DNA of 64,000 bases, from positions 29,761,501 to 29,825,500 of the forward strand of contig NC_091668.1 in NCBI RefSeq assembly GCF_042453785.1. The letters run 5' to 3'. Position numbers and translations under genes: made by a program. The notes under the pieces are model-generated. The model saw only the letters and a list, made by a program, of their open reading frames with translations. It searched no databases and had not been told where the DNA came from. This DNA comes from Malus domestica (Eukaryota > Streptophyta > Magnoliopsida > Rosales > Rosaceae). Below, one piece after another: positions 45,847-58,479 of this stretch (the stretch's first letter is position 1; the number at the start of each line of letters is the position of its first letter).

Positions 45847-48543
45847 TGTCACACTCCGACCCCGACATACGTCTAGGATCGACACGTTACGTCACCAAGT
45901 ATCCATATATCCAACACTCTGCCTCTAGGATATGTACAAAGCATAAAATCAAGATTCGAATTGCTTAGTAATTTTCGTATACTTTATGGTTGCATCTAAC
46001 CTTCTCGTTAGACTGTCTACGTACTCTAAATAGGGATTAAGTCATTCGTAGTTCACCATTCACTACACTCCGACGTTTATCACAGTACGTTCAAGCGGAA
46101 AAGCATAGCATTCCTCAATCAATTATTAGAACTTAATAAGCATGAAATTACTAGATTTAGGGCTACATAACAAACCCACTTGACAATCAAGATTTCCAGT
46201 TTATCCATCATATAAATCACTATGTTTTACATAATACTGCAATTCATAATATACAACATCTCAAGGAACAATCAAAGAAACACAATATTATTCTCTAACC
46301 GCATTGGTCAACAAGTCTAATCATAATAATAACAATCACATCTAACATCATTCCACAATCACTCCAATTAATCAATCCTAAAAATTAGAGATGCACTATG
46401 TTGACATTTAACTACATTAATTAGTCACTAAGATCACATTTCAATACACAAAATTTAATAAAGAAATTCTACATAATTCCCTACCTGGATTCCAAGTAAT
46501 AACATGATAATTCTAATTTATAAACATAACGTTTACTGTGAGCAATTCCTACTCACTCAAATCTAGGGTCAAACTATCTTGGAAGTCAGCAAGAGTAGGG
46601 ATTCCGGACCACTCAACGGAATCCAACCAAAATATGATCGCCTATCGAAATGTACCAAGTACAACTAATCCTCAGATCTCCTGGAATGTGTATGGTCCCC
46701 CATCGCAGATATACCAAACATGATCACCTCTGAAATACGTATGGTCTCCCATAACGGATATGCCAAGCATGACCATCCATGTACCGCTGCTACATGGTGC
46801 AATAAATTCAACACACAACCTACCCATACCTCAACCCCTATGAGTTACAACGTAGTCACCTACACCATCAACTTCTCATGGCCACCAACTAATATGTCAA
46901 CCAACCATATAAGTTCTACAGAATACTTCTAATATGATTCTAGGATCACATTGTCATAACATTTATCATACTTATCATTCACATTATTAAGATAAATAAA
47001 CACATATATATCACAATATGACATCCCATACGTGTAAACCAATGTATATATTCTCTAGGATAACTCACTAACCAATATAGGCCCACTAAGCCCTACATAG
47101 TCTCTAGTAATACTGATTTTAATATTTAAGATCAATTTGTAGCATATTGACCCAAAGTCAAGTCTTTATCAAAGGTAAGGTCCACAACCCTATACAAGTC
47201 AATTTGGAACATCCACCCATGGATTTCTGACCCGTAACTTCCTAAGGGTCTTTGCTAATTGCTAGAATTAGGTTGCTATCAACATTTGGTTTTACAAATT
47301 TAGAAATTCAATTTGGAAAGATCCATACGTCGGATTCCCAATCCGTCAGTTCCTATGGTCCTTAAATATTACGTACTATAATGTAGTAAGGTTTAGTCAC
47401 GATCCAACGGTCGGATCGTCAAATCACAAAATGGTCAAGTGGCGTAATATTCCATCTTAGGTTCAAACTATCGAACTATATCAAATGGTTATCAAATTTG
47501 AATCAGAACATCGAATTTAACTTTAAAAGGCAGCGTCGGCTCACTGGCCACCGCACGCGCCGCCGCGGGTGGCGATTTCCGGCGAACAGAAACCCCAAAT
47601 TCCAACCAACACTAAAATTCACCAAATTTTGCAAAAATGTACAACTCAAGGAGAGGAACATTTTTCATACCTGGGCCGAAGCCTAGTTCGGCCGGAAAAT
47701 GGCCAGAAAATCCCTCGAACCGTCGGAAACCCCGAAAAGAGTGAGCTTCGATTCATCACCAAACGAACTCTGACGCCTTATCTAATGCTTGGGCCTTGCT
47801 CTTAGGGTTGAGAGGAGTCAATTGATGGTGGTGGTCGACCGTGGTGCTCGCAGAAACAGCGAATCGCCGCCCTGCACCCTTTAACGCCAACGGGTTCCGT
47901 TCTTCATGAAACTACGATCAAACTTCTTCGATTATGGGTGTAAATGGGAGAGGGGAAATTGGGGAAGGTTTTCTAGGTGGTAGCTCGAAGAAATTCGTCA
48001 GAAAGCTGACGGAAAATCGTTGGAAAACTCGCAGAAGTTTGACTAAACCGGGTCGGGTCGTCAGGTCCAGGGTGATCTAGTGTTTCTCTCATCTCCCTTC
48101 CCCTCCCAGCTCTCTCCTCTCATTGGTTTGCCCCTCCCTGATTGGGCAGTTCCACACCCCTTTCTCTTCTCCATCACAGCCACACACGTGGCTTCATCCC
48201 ACCCATTCCTGCTTTAACAAATCTGGAGCCTTCCAGATTTAATAATTAAAGGACCATTTTGCCCTCCTCTTTGTTCGTTAATAACTCCAAATTATGTTCC
48301 ATTTGTGTCCGTGCGTTCGTATCGAGACGTACTATCCAAATATGCAAAGAAATCTGGAAAATTATGGAAAGAACAAGTACGTCCACAAAGAATCACGTTT
48401 AACACAATAGGGGCAATTTCGTCCTTTTACTTATCGGATAAAATTTTATACGCCGTAAATATAAATGAGTCAAAACTACGAATATGAATACTACATATGA
48501 GATATGTAATTTTAATAGTGAAATCCGGGAACGGGATTTCACA
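45847..48543. mobile_element. Nested TGTCAC...CA element, probable solo LTR (2697 bp)
   Basis: It starts TGTCACACTCCGACCCC and ends ACGGGATTTCACA, with 5-bp direct repeats TACTT at 45842-45846 and 48544-48548. TG...CA ends with a 5-bp duplication fit an LTR. Its TGTCAC-type start resembles LTRs common in rosaceous genomes. Because TG also follows the right duplication, a 7-bp duplication TACTTTG with an element from 45849 is equally readable. No protein-coding frame is credible inside; 47520-48150 is locally GC-rich. It interrupts the copia-like element and is therefore younger. Confidence 0.65.
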
Positions 48544-50363
48544 TACTTTGATTTCATATTGTAAAAAATTTAATTAGTTAGCGTCATTGAATTCATTTAG
48601 TACCTGTGGATGCTCTAAGCTATGAATAACACAAACCAATGGCTATGTACATTCAGTTTCATATGCTTACTTAATAAGCATGACCTTGTCTAATTCAATT
48701 GTGCATGCTTACTCAATAAGCCTTTTTTTCAGTGTCTCGACATTCCTTTTACGAAAGACCCCCACACTTTAACTTATTGGTTGCCATGACATTTCCCTCT
48801 TCTCGGAAATGCAGACTTCTTTAAAGTAGCATGAAAGTATGTACACTTATATTGAGGTCCACACGCTAACTATCCAAACACTGACGTTGTTCCTCGTTTA
48901 AATAATTTCAAGACTTAATCTTCTCTCAATCATGGCCTCTTTGTATGTCTATCTTCTAAACCAAATTCCAGTGCCTTTTCATCAGATGATGCCAAGCGGT
49001 GCATCGTCTCAACTACTCCAAAGACACAATTCAGTGAAAGAGGAAAGACATCTTTTGGTGGTAATAAAAGGAAATCCTTAAAACATAGCTGCATTCAAAT
49101 CCAGTGCTAACATTCACAAGGCATATCATTTTAATCCATTAATATTTCTTTAGGAAATATCGGCACAACCAAACATCGAATTGCTCTGCATTTGTTCATG
49201 AATATATATGGGAAAAATCATCGTTCATGTTATCATCAGTCTCAACCAATTGGTTGGAATAGAGACCATGTAATTCATGTCCATTGAAACGTACCATGAT
49301 TTACACCTCTTCATATAGAGTTGTAACTTTCAGATTGCAAAATCTGAAAGAAAACCTATATCCAAATTGCCACATAACATTCTTAATTTAATTACGGTCG
49401 TGGAAGTCATGATGCCCTTCCAACGTTTAGCAAAGAGGCAGCCCTTTCCCTTTATTCATTTGTTGGGTATAAAAGGATGTCATCTCCAGAGACACGGCAG
49501 ACGGCAAAACACACCAAGCATATAACTGACACAAGGAAAAACAGTTTTCCAATTTGGAACTCCACTTTACCCCAAACAGCACCACCAGTTTGCATACTGA
49601 TCATTGTATCAATTCCAATATTTCTTCAATTCACCACCAGTCCCTTCACTGGCACTTGATCTTTCTCTATTTTGTATACTGAATATACAACAAGCAACAT
49701 GCATTCTGATCTAACGCTAGACTCAGCAACAAATACTCATTCTTTTTTTTTATTTCTCTGTAAAGAACACTCTGGGCATCATTCCATATGACAAATTCAA
49801 ATTTTAACTTGGTGGGAACTGGTCAAAAACATCATACCCTTTCACTATCAAATGCAGATATATTTTTTTATTTATTTATTAATCTCATATGCATGGCAAA
49901 TTCATTTTATAGACAATAGCCAGGACCAAGAGGTATACATATACTCATGTATGCCATAACATACATATGCAAACAATGAAAGCACGTAAATAACTGCCAT
50001 GAAAGGCGAAAGACATCTTCCAGTATATATAAATCAGAAGTTCAAAAACGTATGATGCAGCTAACACTAGTATGGCAACATACAGACATTATTCTACTAA
50101 TATACATCAATATGCATATAAAACTCAGCCCCACAAATCTTTCAAAGAATGATCAGAGTTTCTTCTTTTTAGCGTTTAGGGCTACATTCAATGTTATTGA
50201 TTTTAACTTCTATTACTCAGAGTCATACCCAGTGCACAAGGCTCCCGCTTTACGCAGGGTCTGGAAGAGGTGAATGTCGGCTAGCCTTACCCCCATTTAT
50301 GGAGAGGCTGCTCCCAAGTCATGTTCTCTAACAATGCAAGAGAAAAAGTTTTTGTCTTTAGAT

Positions 50364-50920
50364 TGTTGGAGCAATATTAGAAAATATGAAAATAACACAA
50401 GAATTCCATTAATAATAATCATAAAGAAATTCACAACATCAATTTATGTATGAGATTATAATATAAACAACTAGAGAGAGTTAGAAAAACTGACAAACTT
50501 GGAGACTGAGGCTTGCATAAATGCAATTAATGTCCTAAAGACAGAATTTCGCCTCTACTCTTGTGCTTATAGTTTGGTAGGCGTCTGTCTCCCAAGATTC
50601 AACAATCTATAATCCAAAGTCAAAGCACTTCAATCTTCGGACTTTAGCCAACTTCATATATTCTGTACTCTCAAGACACAATTCAGATTTTTACTAAGAC
50701 ATTGGATAAAACTCTTCTCTTAATTTTTTTAGACAGGTGGGATGCTTGAGTTTATATAGAACTCAAGTCACCCTTTTTGAAACATTATGACTGTTGCCTA
50801 AAGTTCCAACGAACAAATACAACTCATGAATTTGAATTCAACTATAACACATGACTCTTATTTTTCATTCATACAAAAATTAAATATTATAATATTAATT
50901 ATAATATATAATTTCCAACA
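50364..50920 (-). repeat. 5' LTR of the copia-like element (557 bp)
   Basis: Begins TGTTGGAGCAAT and ends TTTCCAACA on the plus strand. It is a direct repeat of 44277-44816. The sequence just inside on the minus strand (ATCTAAAGACAAAAAC) has no recognisable initiator-methionine tRNA primer-binding site. Confidence 0.85.
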
Positions 50921-51925
50921 GTAAAGAGTGAGAAACATGTTCATGGAAGACCCTCCAATCCATGAGTTCATTCAAGTCAGACAAATTTAAAGCTATACTA
51001 CGAGCTCAAAAATCCGAGTTAGGAATTAAGCCGGCTAGTGTAGGATCATACGTGTTTCTTTCTGTTTGATAAAGATGTAACTTCTTGTGGTGTTATTATG
51101 TTTACCAAACTATATGGTTTGCGCTTAACATTGTAAACAGCGCAAATGAAGACGTAGACAACGGTATAAGCAAACGGTATTATTTGAATTGAACCAGCTA
51201 CTCTGGAAGAACAGATTGACTCGAGAAGTTGGATTTGAAATCATCATGAATTTGGAAGTTTTATGTGGAAATGAATCTAATGAGAACTCAAATCTTTGTT
51301 GAAGCTATACTTTCATGCATTGTTCCGTTCTATCTTATCACGGGTTTGTTTCTTTTATGTGTTTCGTTCTCTCTTTCTCTCTCTCTCGTAAGTTGTAACC
51401 AAGCTGCAATTATATTTATCTTGTATTCGATAACTGTATTTTTCGATTGAAGTAGCGTCAGTGATGTCTTTGCCCACAACAGGTTTAACAGAGAGTGAAG
51501 CACTTGATGGGGTTTGAGTCCTTGGAAGATTCCTACATATCTTACGTTTTTATTAGTTTCAAGATTGTACGTACATAGGTTTTGGTGAAATTTTGATTTA
51601 TACTTGTATAGTAACAGTAAGGGAAATAGTAAATACCTATCAGCTTGTAACTATAGCCGCAGGAAATATTATTTGTTTTGTTTTTCTTGCTTGTAGTACG
51701 TTTTTGTGGGCAACTTGTAACTCAAGCGGTTAATGTCCAATGACGGCTTTGCCACCACTCTCATAATATTTCTTAATTCTGTAAGAAGTGACTGGAAAGT
51801 ACATAATGATTTTAAAATTGGACATTGTTCTGCAAAATTAATGAATTGAATTTGGACTTTACAATCTCAATTTTCCATTTGGATTGTTTTTGACAATTTT
51901 CTTATATTAAAACCATGAACCCTCT

Positions 51926-53698
51926 GCCTCTTAGCGAGAAGCCATGAGTATTATGATGGAAAATTAAGAGATTTGTAAAGTCAGTGGCCAAATGGTGACA
52001 ATAGCCCCAAATATCATTCATTTTTACTTCTCACACTGTCACACACCCCTCAATCCTCCATTGTCGGATCGAATAAATTGAAAAAAAAACAATGATAAAA
52101 AATTAACAAAAGTGTGTGAGGTAAAAATCAGTCTGCAATTAACACTATCCTTTATTTTTAGTTTTAATCTAACTACTTATCAATAAAAGGTAGCTTTCAA
52201 TTTAGGTGCCTCAAACTCCTATCTGCTAGACTGAACATCTATAGCCCATAGATTTTTTATTTAGAAAACTTCATTTTAATCCTTAAAAAAGATGAGTTTT
52301 AGATTATAACCATATGTAAGATTAAAATCTAATTTTAGTCCCTAGCACATTTAATCATATCATTTATTAGTTGTATTTTGATGTTTTATTTTATCCTTTT
52401 ATTTTTATTTTAATGTATTAATTACATTTAAATTTAATTTTTATTTCATTCATCATAATATATTTTAATGTCTACATTTAGGCAACTAATTTTTTTATAA
52501 TATATATTCCGATAACAATTTTGTATGTTCTTTATTTAGGTACATTAATACATTTAAATATTTTAGTATATCCATCGGTACAAACATGTAGTTACATTGA
52601 TTCAATATAATCCATTTCGGTCAATATAATGTATTACGTTACGTACACTTTGGTACACACATTTGAGTATTGACTTTTAGGTACATTAATTCAATTATTA
52701 TATTTCGGTAAATACATTTAGGTACATACATTTTGGTATTGATATTTAGGTACATACATTTTTGGTATTGACATTTAGGTACATACATTTCGGTATTGAC
52801 ATTTAGGTACATTAATTCAATATAATACATTTCGGTACATACATTTAGGTTCATTATAATATATTTCGGTACAATCATGTAGGTACAAATATTTCGGTAC
52901 AAAAAACTCAATTTTAAATATTTTGGCACAATCATTTCTAAACACTTATGTAATTATATATTTTTGTATCACAAATTTTTTTAAATATTTTCTCATTTAC
53001 ATTCATTTCTAATTAAAAAAAAACTAAATATGTGCATATTAATAAAATTAAAATTTAATATGGAGAGATTAAATAAAAATACACATTAAATAACAAAAAT
53101 TGAATGTAAATTTTGATAAAAGTACACTCAAAGGATTAAATTGATTATTTAATCTAGCACCAGGTTTTTTTTTAATTTTAATCTTTTGCAAGGATTAATG
53201 TTCAAAAATCCCTTTTTTATTCAAAATTGTTTTACAATTCACATGCCACGTGTACTATAAAAACTTTAATACTAAACTACTTGATTTTACCAATTAACTA
53301 TAAAATCTCTAGTGGTTATGATTCAGTATTCAATTTCAACTGAAATTTCTTTACAATTTTATTTTATTTTTTAATCGAATTTCTTTACAATTTTTAACAA
53401 CAAATTGACATACAAATTTATTGTCGTTGTCTCCTTCTCTTCCATAAGGATATGCATGTATGTTTGGTCTCATTTATAAAGAAATGCAGCTTGGATTATA
53501 TCGATCGAGCCGCAGACAAATGTACATGATTGAAAGGAGGAATAGATCAAGAGCAACTAATATAATTCTAAATAATAATAGATAATACCCACTATCTTAA
53601 TTTTTATGGCATATACGTTACATTAATAAAAAGCGCATACGAAATGCAAGACTCGGACTACCAGTTCCAGTTGTTATGTTTCAAATCAAATATATGAT
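51926..53698. other. AT-rich intergenic stretch specific to block A
   Basis: No gene. It contains a minisatellite (52490-52930) and long A/T tracts. Sequence corresponding to block B resumes around 53400-53420. Confidence 0.6.
52490..52930. repeat. Minisatellite of TTTAGGTACATACATTTCGG type
   Basis: Many degenerate copies of ATTTAGGTACAT and ATTTCGGTACATACA alternate over ~440 bp. The minus-strand reading frame through it (repeats of MYVPKC type) is a by-product of the repeat. Confidence 0.85.
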
Positions 53699-54994
53699 CT
53701 AACCGCCGCCAATCACCGGTGAAACCAAGGTGTCCACGTACATAACCGTCTCTTCGTACCTAGCCGGCAATTCTCCAACATCAGAAATCTTCCTCTTTCT
53801 CTTCCTTACGCATATATAATACCAAGTCACCTTGACTCGATTGCATCAAAACTGCACCATCGTCTTCCATATGAAAATATAGGATTCAACCACTTCACGT
53901 TTGGAGGGAAAATCTCCGGTCGGATTTTCTCAAAAATAGTCCAAGATTGATCCACCCCATATTCCCTCATCACCCATATGGTAAGGCTAGCCTCCTCCAA
54001 GTCAGGACGATTTGTGGAAGTATAGCAGGAAGTGTAAAAGAAGAGACGATTTCCAATAGTCCCCACTCCCCCGCCATCCCCATATGTCCTTTATGCCTAA
54101 TAAAGGAAAACGAATGAAATTTCTCCTGTGCGAAATCAAAGGATACGATTCTTGTTCTCATATAACCTGTTTCATCTTCATTCCAATCCTCATCTTCATT
54201 CCCATCCTCATCTTCATAACAATAATACTCATGCCAATGTAGAGCTCCATTTAAGAAGCACCCTCGATCATGAATATCTAACGAGGCAACCTCCAGGCCG
54301 AGGGGATCTTCAACACTCTTCCATGAACCCGTTTTGAGTGCGAAGATTGCAACCAATTCACAACCGTTAGGATTTTGACCGCCCAAAAGGACCTTGTAGT
54401 CTTGAGTGATGGAATCATAGCTGAATCCATAATAAAACGGGTTGTAATGAAACCAATCAATGTCTGGTAACTTACGGGCTGTTCTGGTACTAGGGTTCCA
54501 CAAGAGAAGCCTTATGTTTACATAGCATAGTAGTCACGAGGTGGCCGAGGCCAGTCAAGTAGTAGGCAGATGAGGCCATTGGAAGAACCCACAAGGGATG
54601 AACTGTAGACACTAGTATCAAATGCAAATTCATCTTCAAGGTCTCTACGGCTGCTTAGTATTGCTGATGATGCGGCTGCTGAGGTGGAGGCGCCGCCAAC
54701 ATTCTTCTTCAGTGATTGGTAGTCAGTGAGTTGGGGAAATCGAAAGGGGATTGGTGGCCAGTCATGGGGAAGTGGATAGGGGTGTTTAAAGAGAATCAGG
54801 ACATTCTTGTTATTGTCATTGGTATGTGCTCGGTGCTTGGCGACGAACTGGTAAGTAGAGATTAAGTCGCGCCATGACTTGCATACACAACGGAATCGAA
54901 TGAGAGATACGACCGGTAGCCATGAAAGTATCTCGACGAATATATCGTCGTTGCTGGAGGAGAAGATCGGCAATTCTCCATCATCACTCGCCAT
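53699..54994 (-). pseudogene. F-box/FBA-type protein pseudogene, copy A
   Basis: From the ATG at 54994 (MASDDGELPIF) comes an F-box (IFVEILSWLPVVSLIRFRCVCKSW), then a spacer. The frame then breaks: a 5-bp tandem duplication CTATG at about 54521-54530 shifts it and creates a stop after RDYYAM. The associated domain continues in another frame from about 54515 (LLLWNPSTRTARKLPDIDW, KVLLGGQ, CFLNGALHWHEY), shifts again near a G-run at about 54060 into NRLFFYTSCYTST...IWVMREYGVDQSW, and again near 53890. Intact relatives act as SCF ubiquitin-ligase substrate receptors. At least three frame breaks make a functional product unlikely unless there are sequence errors. Block B holds a second copy. Confidence 0.8.
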
Positions 54995-55175
54995 AATATA
55001 ATAGAAAACGAATGGCTGAATATACTTCAAATCGTACCTATTGATCGTTAGGGTTATAATATATACACACACAGATATGCCATATCTCTCAAGGAAAGGA
55101 AGAATACAAATCCTACTCCGGCCAAATATAGGAGTCCTAATATATATATATATATATATACAACTTAATGATTTA

Positions 55176-56960
55176 TATTAGACCAAATATAAAATTGAAA
55201 ATTTTTTTTCACCTCTTGAGAGCCTCCCGGTTCCAGAACATCTCATCGATCCTCTTCAATTTCCTCATCAAGTAACTTAGTCACCCTGAAAAATCGTAAA
55301 AAAAAAAAAAAAAAAAAAACGTAAATTCTCAGATATTGAGTCCCAAATTTTGATCCTTGTCGAAGGAATCGGTTAATTTCATTACCTCTTCCTTCATTGG
55401 AACGAGATGTCCGATCGAGAAACACAGCGGACGGCTTATCCTTGGGGATCTCCATGGAAAATCGAGAGAGATTTCAAGGACAAAACTGCAAAAATGGATT
55501 CGGTTTTGGATGAGCCGGATGTACTGGTCGACGAGAAGAAGGTTTTAAATCTTATATCTGAAAACCACGTAGCATGTAAAGATGGCGCTACTCTGCTATA
55601 AAAAGAATGACTTATGAAGGGTTGATTAGGGTTTTAGGTTTCAAAGGGAAGAAAGAGACTTGTATGGGGTGATTTTTGGTAATCAGTAGCATGTAAAGAT
55701 GGCGCATCATTGATATCTATGCCCACAACAGGTATGAATCCTTGGAAGATTCCTACATCTCTAACGTTTAATATTAGTTCAAGAACGTACGTTCATAGGT
55801 TTTGGTGAAATTTTTATTTATATTTGTATAGTAATATTAGGGTATCAGCTTGTAACTGTAACCGCAGGAAATGTTTGTTGTTTCGTTTTCCCTGCTTGTA
55901 GTACGTTTTTGTGGACAACTTGCAACTCGAGTGGTTAATGCCAAGTGAGGGCCTTGCCACCACTCCTTCATGTTTCCTAATCCTGGAAGAAGTGACCAGA
56001 AAGTACAGAGTGATTTAAAAATAGAGAAATTAGGTTCACATCCTTCTTTTTCTACTTCATTGATTAAAATCTCATTCATTTATATTTATGGCTAAATTTT
56101 TTATCATATATTTTTATTTTTAGTTTGTACCTATTTTTAATTTGTACCAATTTTTTTTTCATTTTTAATTTGTACCCATATATTAGTTTCTTTTTGTGCC
56201 CATATTTTTTAAAGTTTTATTTGTGTTTGTACCTATGTGTATACCGTCACGTGACATTGTATATTTAATCAATGATAGAAAATTACATATGGTATATTTA
56301 TGTTTTATGCCTAAACTTTGTATCATATATTTATATTTTTAGTTTGTACCCACTTTTAATTTGCAACAATTTTTTTTAAATTTGTAGTATTTTCTTTTTA
56401 GTTTTATTTTGTACCCATGTATTAATTTTTTTTAGGGCCTATATTTTTTAAAAATTCATTTGTACTCATAATTTTTTAATCTTTTATCTGTACCCTAATT
56501 TATTTATAATGTACACATTCTTCTTTATTAATTTACCACTTTGTTATATGTGAAATGTACCATTTTTTTTGTAAAATGTACCAATTTTTTTAACACTATG
56601 GATACATTCTTTTGTCATTTATTATTTCTTATTTTTACATAGTTTTTATCCATTTATTCAATCAAAATGTTTGAATTTTTTATTGTAACCGTTTCTAATA
56701 GTATTATAATGAGGAATTTTAAATTTAAAGGATTATAAATCTCATAAAATATCAAACAATTAATGTCAAAACTATAAAAATATAAATATTAATTGTAATG
56801 TAATGAGGTGTATAAAGTCGAGGGACTTTAATCAAACTTTGAATACCATTAAGGTTTTAGTCAAAGAATGTTAAGGATTAGGGACCGCATCCTAAGTATC
56901 CCTTAAAAAATAGGACCTAAAATATTAAAACCATGAACCCTCTGCCTCCTAGTAAGAGAA
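55176..56960. other. Junction region with a partial third copy of the duplicated sequence
   Basis: 55140-55160 is (TA)n. 55301-55319 is an oligo-A run. 55690-56030 repeats the GTTTGAATCCTTGGAAGATTCCTACATC... sequence of 51490-51790 and 57760-58280. 56080-56700 is AT-rich with TTTGTACCCAT-type words. 56920-56962 repeats CCATGAACCCTCTGCCTC... of 51910 and runs straight into the kinase tail at GCCA. Apart from the small reading frame at 55407, nothing codes. Confidence 0.6.
55407..55601 (+). CDS. Small unrecognised reading frame (64 aa)
   Basis: MSDRETQRTAYPWGSPWKIE opens a 64-codon frame rich in charged residues (DFKDKTAKMDSVLDE, VDEKKVLNLI), with better codon balance than surrounding AT-rich DNA. 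The surrounding bases have higher GC. I do not recognise it. It could be a first exon, a gene fragment carried with the duplication, or chance. No membrane segment or known motif. The word AGCATGTAAAGATGGCGC near its end recurs about 120 bp downstream. Confidence 0.25.
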   Translation: MSDRETQRTAYPWGSPWKIERDFKDKTAKMDSVLDEPDVLVDEKKVLNLISENHVACKDGATLL

Positions 56961-57096
56961 GCCACGAATTCCAGGTAGGTCGATGCCCCTTGCCCTTGGC
57001 CATCCTTCAAGTTATGGCAATGGCAATGGTAACACGTTCAGCATATCACCAGCTTTGAGCGGCCCAAAATTACAAAGCGGAGACATGCTCAGGTAA
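56961..57096 (+). pseudogene. Duplicated C-terminal fragment of the receptor-like kinase
   Basis: It encodes the last ~43 codons of the kinase in frame (IPGRSMPLALGHPSSYGNG ... SGDMLR, stop), with a 6-bp duplication (CCTTGC) and a few substitutions. The rest of the kinase is absent. The fragment begins at GCCACGAATTCC, joined to sequence that otherwise lies downstream of the kinase. It has no promoter or kinase domain, so it is a dead by-product of the duplication. Confidence 0.85.
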
Positions 57097-57651
57097 TCTA
57101 GAAAAAAAATTGCGATTCTATATATAGTTTGTACATTGCCTTGAAGGATGTAAAGAGTGAGAAGCATGTTCGTGGAAGACCCTCCAATCCATGAGTTCAT
57201 TCAAGGTACTGTGGTTGAGAATATTGTGAATATTACATACAAGAAGTCATAGACAAATTTAAAAGCTACACTACGAGCTCAAAAAATCCGAGGTTAGGAA
57301 TTAAGCCGGCTAGTGTAGGATCATACGTGTTTCTTTGTGTTTGATAAGGATGTAAATTGTTGCGGTGTTATTATGTTTACCAAACTATATAAATGGTTTG
57401 AGGCTTGACATTGTAAATAGAAAATGAAGATCTAGATAGCGGTATAAGCAAACAGTATTATTTGAACTGAACCAGCTAATCCAGAAAAACAGATCGACTC
57501 AAGAAGTTGGATTCGAAATCATCATGAATTTGGAAGTTTAATGTGGAAATGAATCTAATGAGAAATCAACTCTTTATTGAAGCTATATTTTCATGCATTG
57601 TTCCGTTCTATCTTATCATGGGTTCTTTTCTTTTATGTGTTGTGTTCTTTC

Positions 57652-57985
57652 TCTCGTAACCAAGCTGCAACACGTATTTTTATCTTGTACTCGATAACTG
57701 TATTTTTCGATTGAAGTAGCATCATTGATGTCTATGACCACAACAGGTTTAACGGAGGGTGAAGCACTTGATGGGGTTTGAGTCCTTGGAAGATTCCTAC
57801 ATCGCTTACGTTTTTATTAGTCTCTCTCTCTCTTAACCAAGCTGCAATATGTATAGTTATTTTGTATTCGATGACTGTATTTTTCAATTGAAGTAGCATA
57901 ATTGATGTTTATGCCCACAACAGGTTTAACAGAGCGTGAAACACATGATGGGGTTTGAGTCCTTGGAAGATTCCTACATCTCTAA
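57652..57985. repeat. ~180-bp tandem duplication inside block B
   Basis: The stretch AACCAAGCTGCAA...CCACAACAGGTTTAAC...GATTCCTACATC occurs twice in succession, each copy following a CTCTC/CTCGTAACC word. Block A has one copy (51395-51545). Confidence 0.8.
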
Positions 57986-58479
57986 AAGGGCGACCCCAAC
58001 CAACAAGTCTCTCTCGCCTTGCGAGGGTTGGGGGTGAAAATCTAGTATCTCTAACGTTTTTATTAGTTCGAAACCATAGGTACGTAAGTTTTGGTGAATT
58101 TTGACTTATTTGTATAGTAATAGTAAGGTAAATAGTAAATACCTATCAGCTTGTAACTGTAGCCGCGGGAAATATTTGTTGCTTTGTTTTCCTTGCTTGT
58201 ACTACATTTTTGTGGACAACTTGTAACTCAACTAGCTAATGTTCATTCACGGCCTTGCCGCCACTTCCGTCGTATTTCCTAATGCTCTAAGAAGTAATTG
58301 GAAAGTACAGAGATATTTAAATTTTGGACCTTGTTCTGCAAAATTAATGAATTGGATTTGGACCTTACAATCTCAATTTTCGATTTGGATCGTTTTTGAC
58401 AACTTTCTTGAACTAAAATATTAAAACCATGAACCTCCTTGTCGGAGGAGAGAAGCCAGTGGCAAATGGTGAGAATAGC

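Larger units (their letters stand above)
44277..50920 (-). mobile_element. Copia-like LTR retrotransposon, non-autonomous, with nested insertion
   Basis: Two near-identical direct repeats (44277-44816 and 50364-50920) bound the element, which is flanked by 5-bp duplications GTAAA at 44272-44276 and 50921-50925. On the minus strand a purine tract GTGGGGGAT sits right before TGTTGAAAATTATATAAT, the usual polypurine-tract/3'-LTR junction, so the element is transcribed from right to left. No gag or pol protein is found in the ~2.8 kb of internal sequence left after removing the nested element. The undisturbed site is visible in the duplicated copy at 57147-57155. Confidence 0.85.
50921..55175. 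repeat. Segmental duplication block A (continuation of 44089-44276)
   Basis: Block A runs from the kinase 3' end, across the later retrotransposon, through this stretch to beyond the F-box pseudogene. It matches block B (56961-61420) in the same order and orientation: the AAGCCGGCTAGTGTAGGATC, GATGGGGTTTGAGTCCTTGG and CCATGAACCCTCTGCC words, then the F-box locus. About 52040-53400 is AT-rich and specific to A. Confidence 0.8.

Noticed and set aside
47498..47805. Overlapping short frames inside the nested TGTCAC element
   Set aside because: GC-rich non-coding LTR-like sequence; no family match and mutually overlapping frames.
52639..52935. 98-codon minus-strand frame with MYVPKC repeats
   Set aside because: By-product of the minisatellite.
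53699..54994. F-box copy A as an intact gene with introns
   Set aside because: The breaks coincide with a 5-bp tandem duplication and homopolymer runs rather than GT-AG pairs, and this family is usually intronless in this part.
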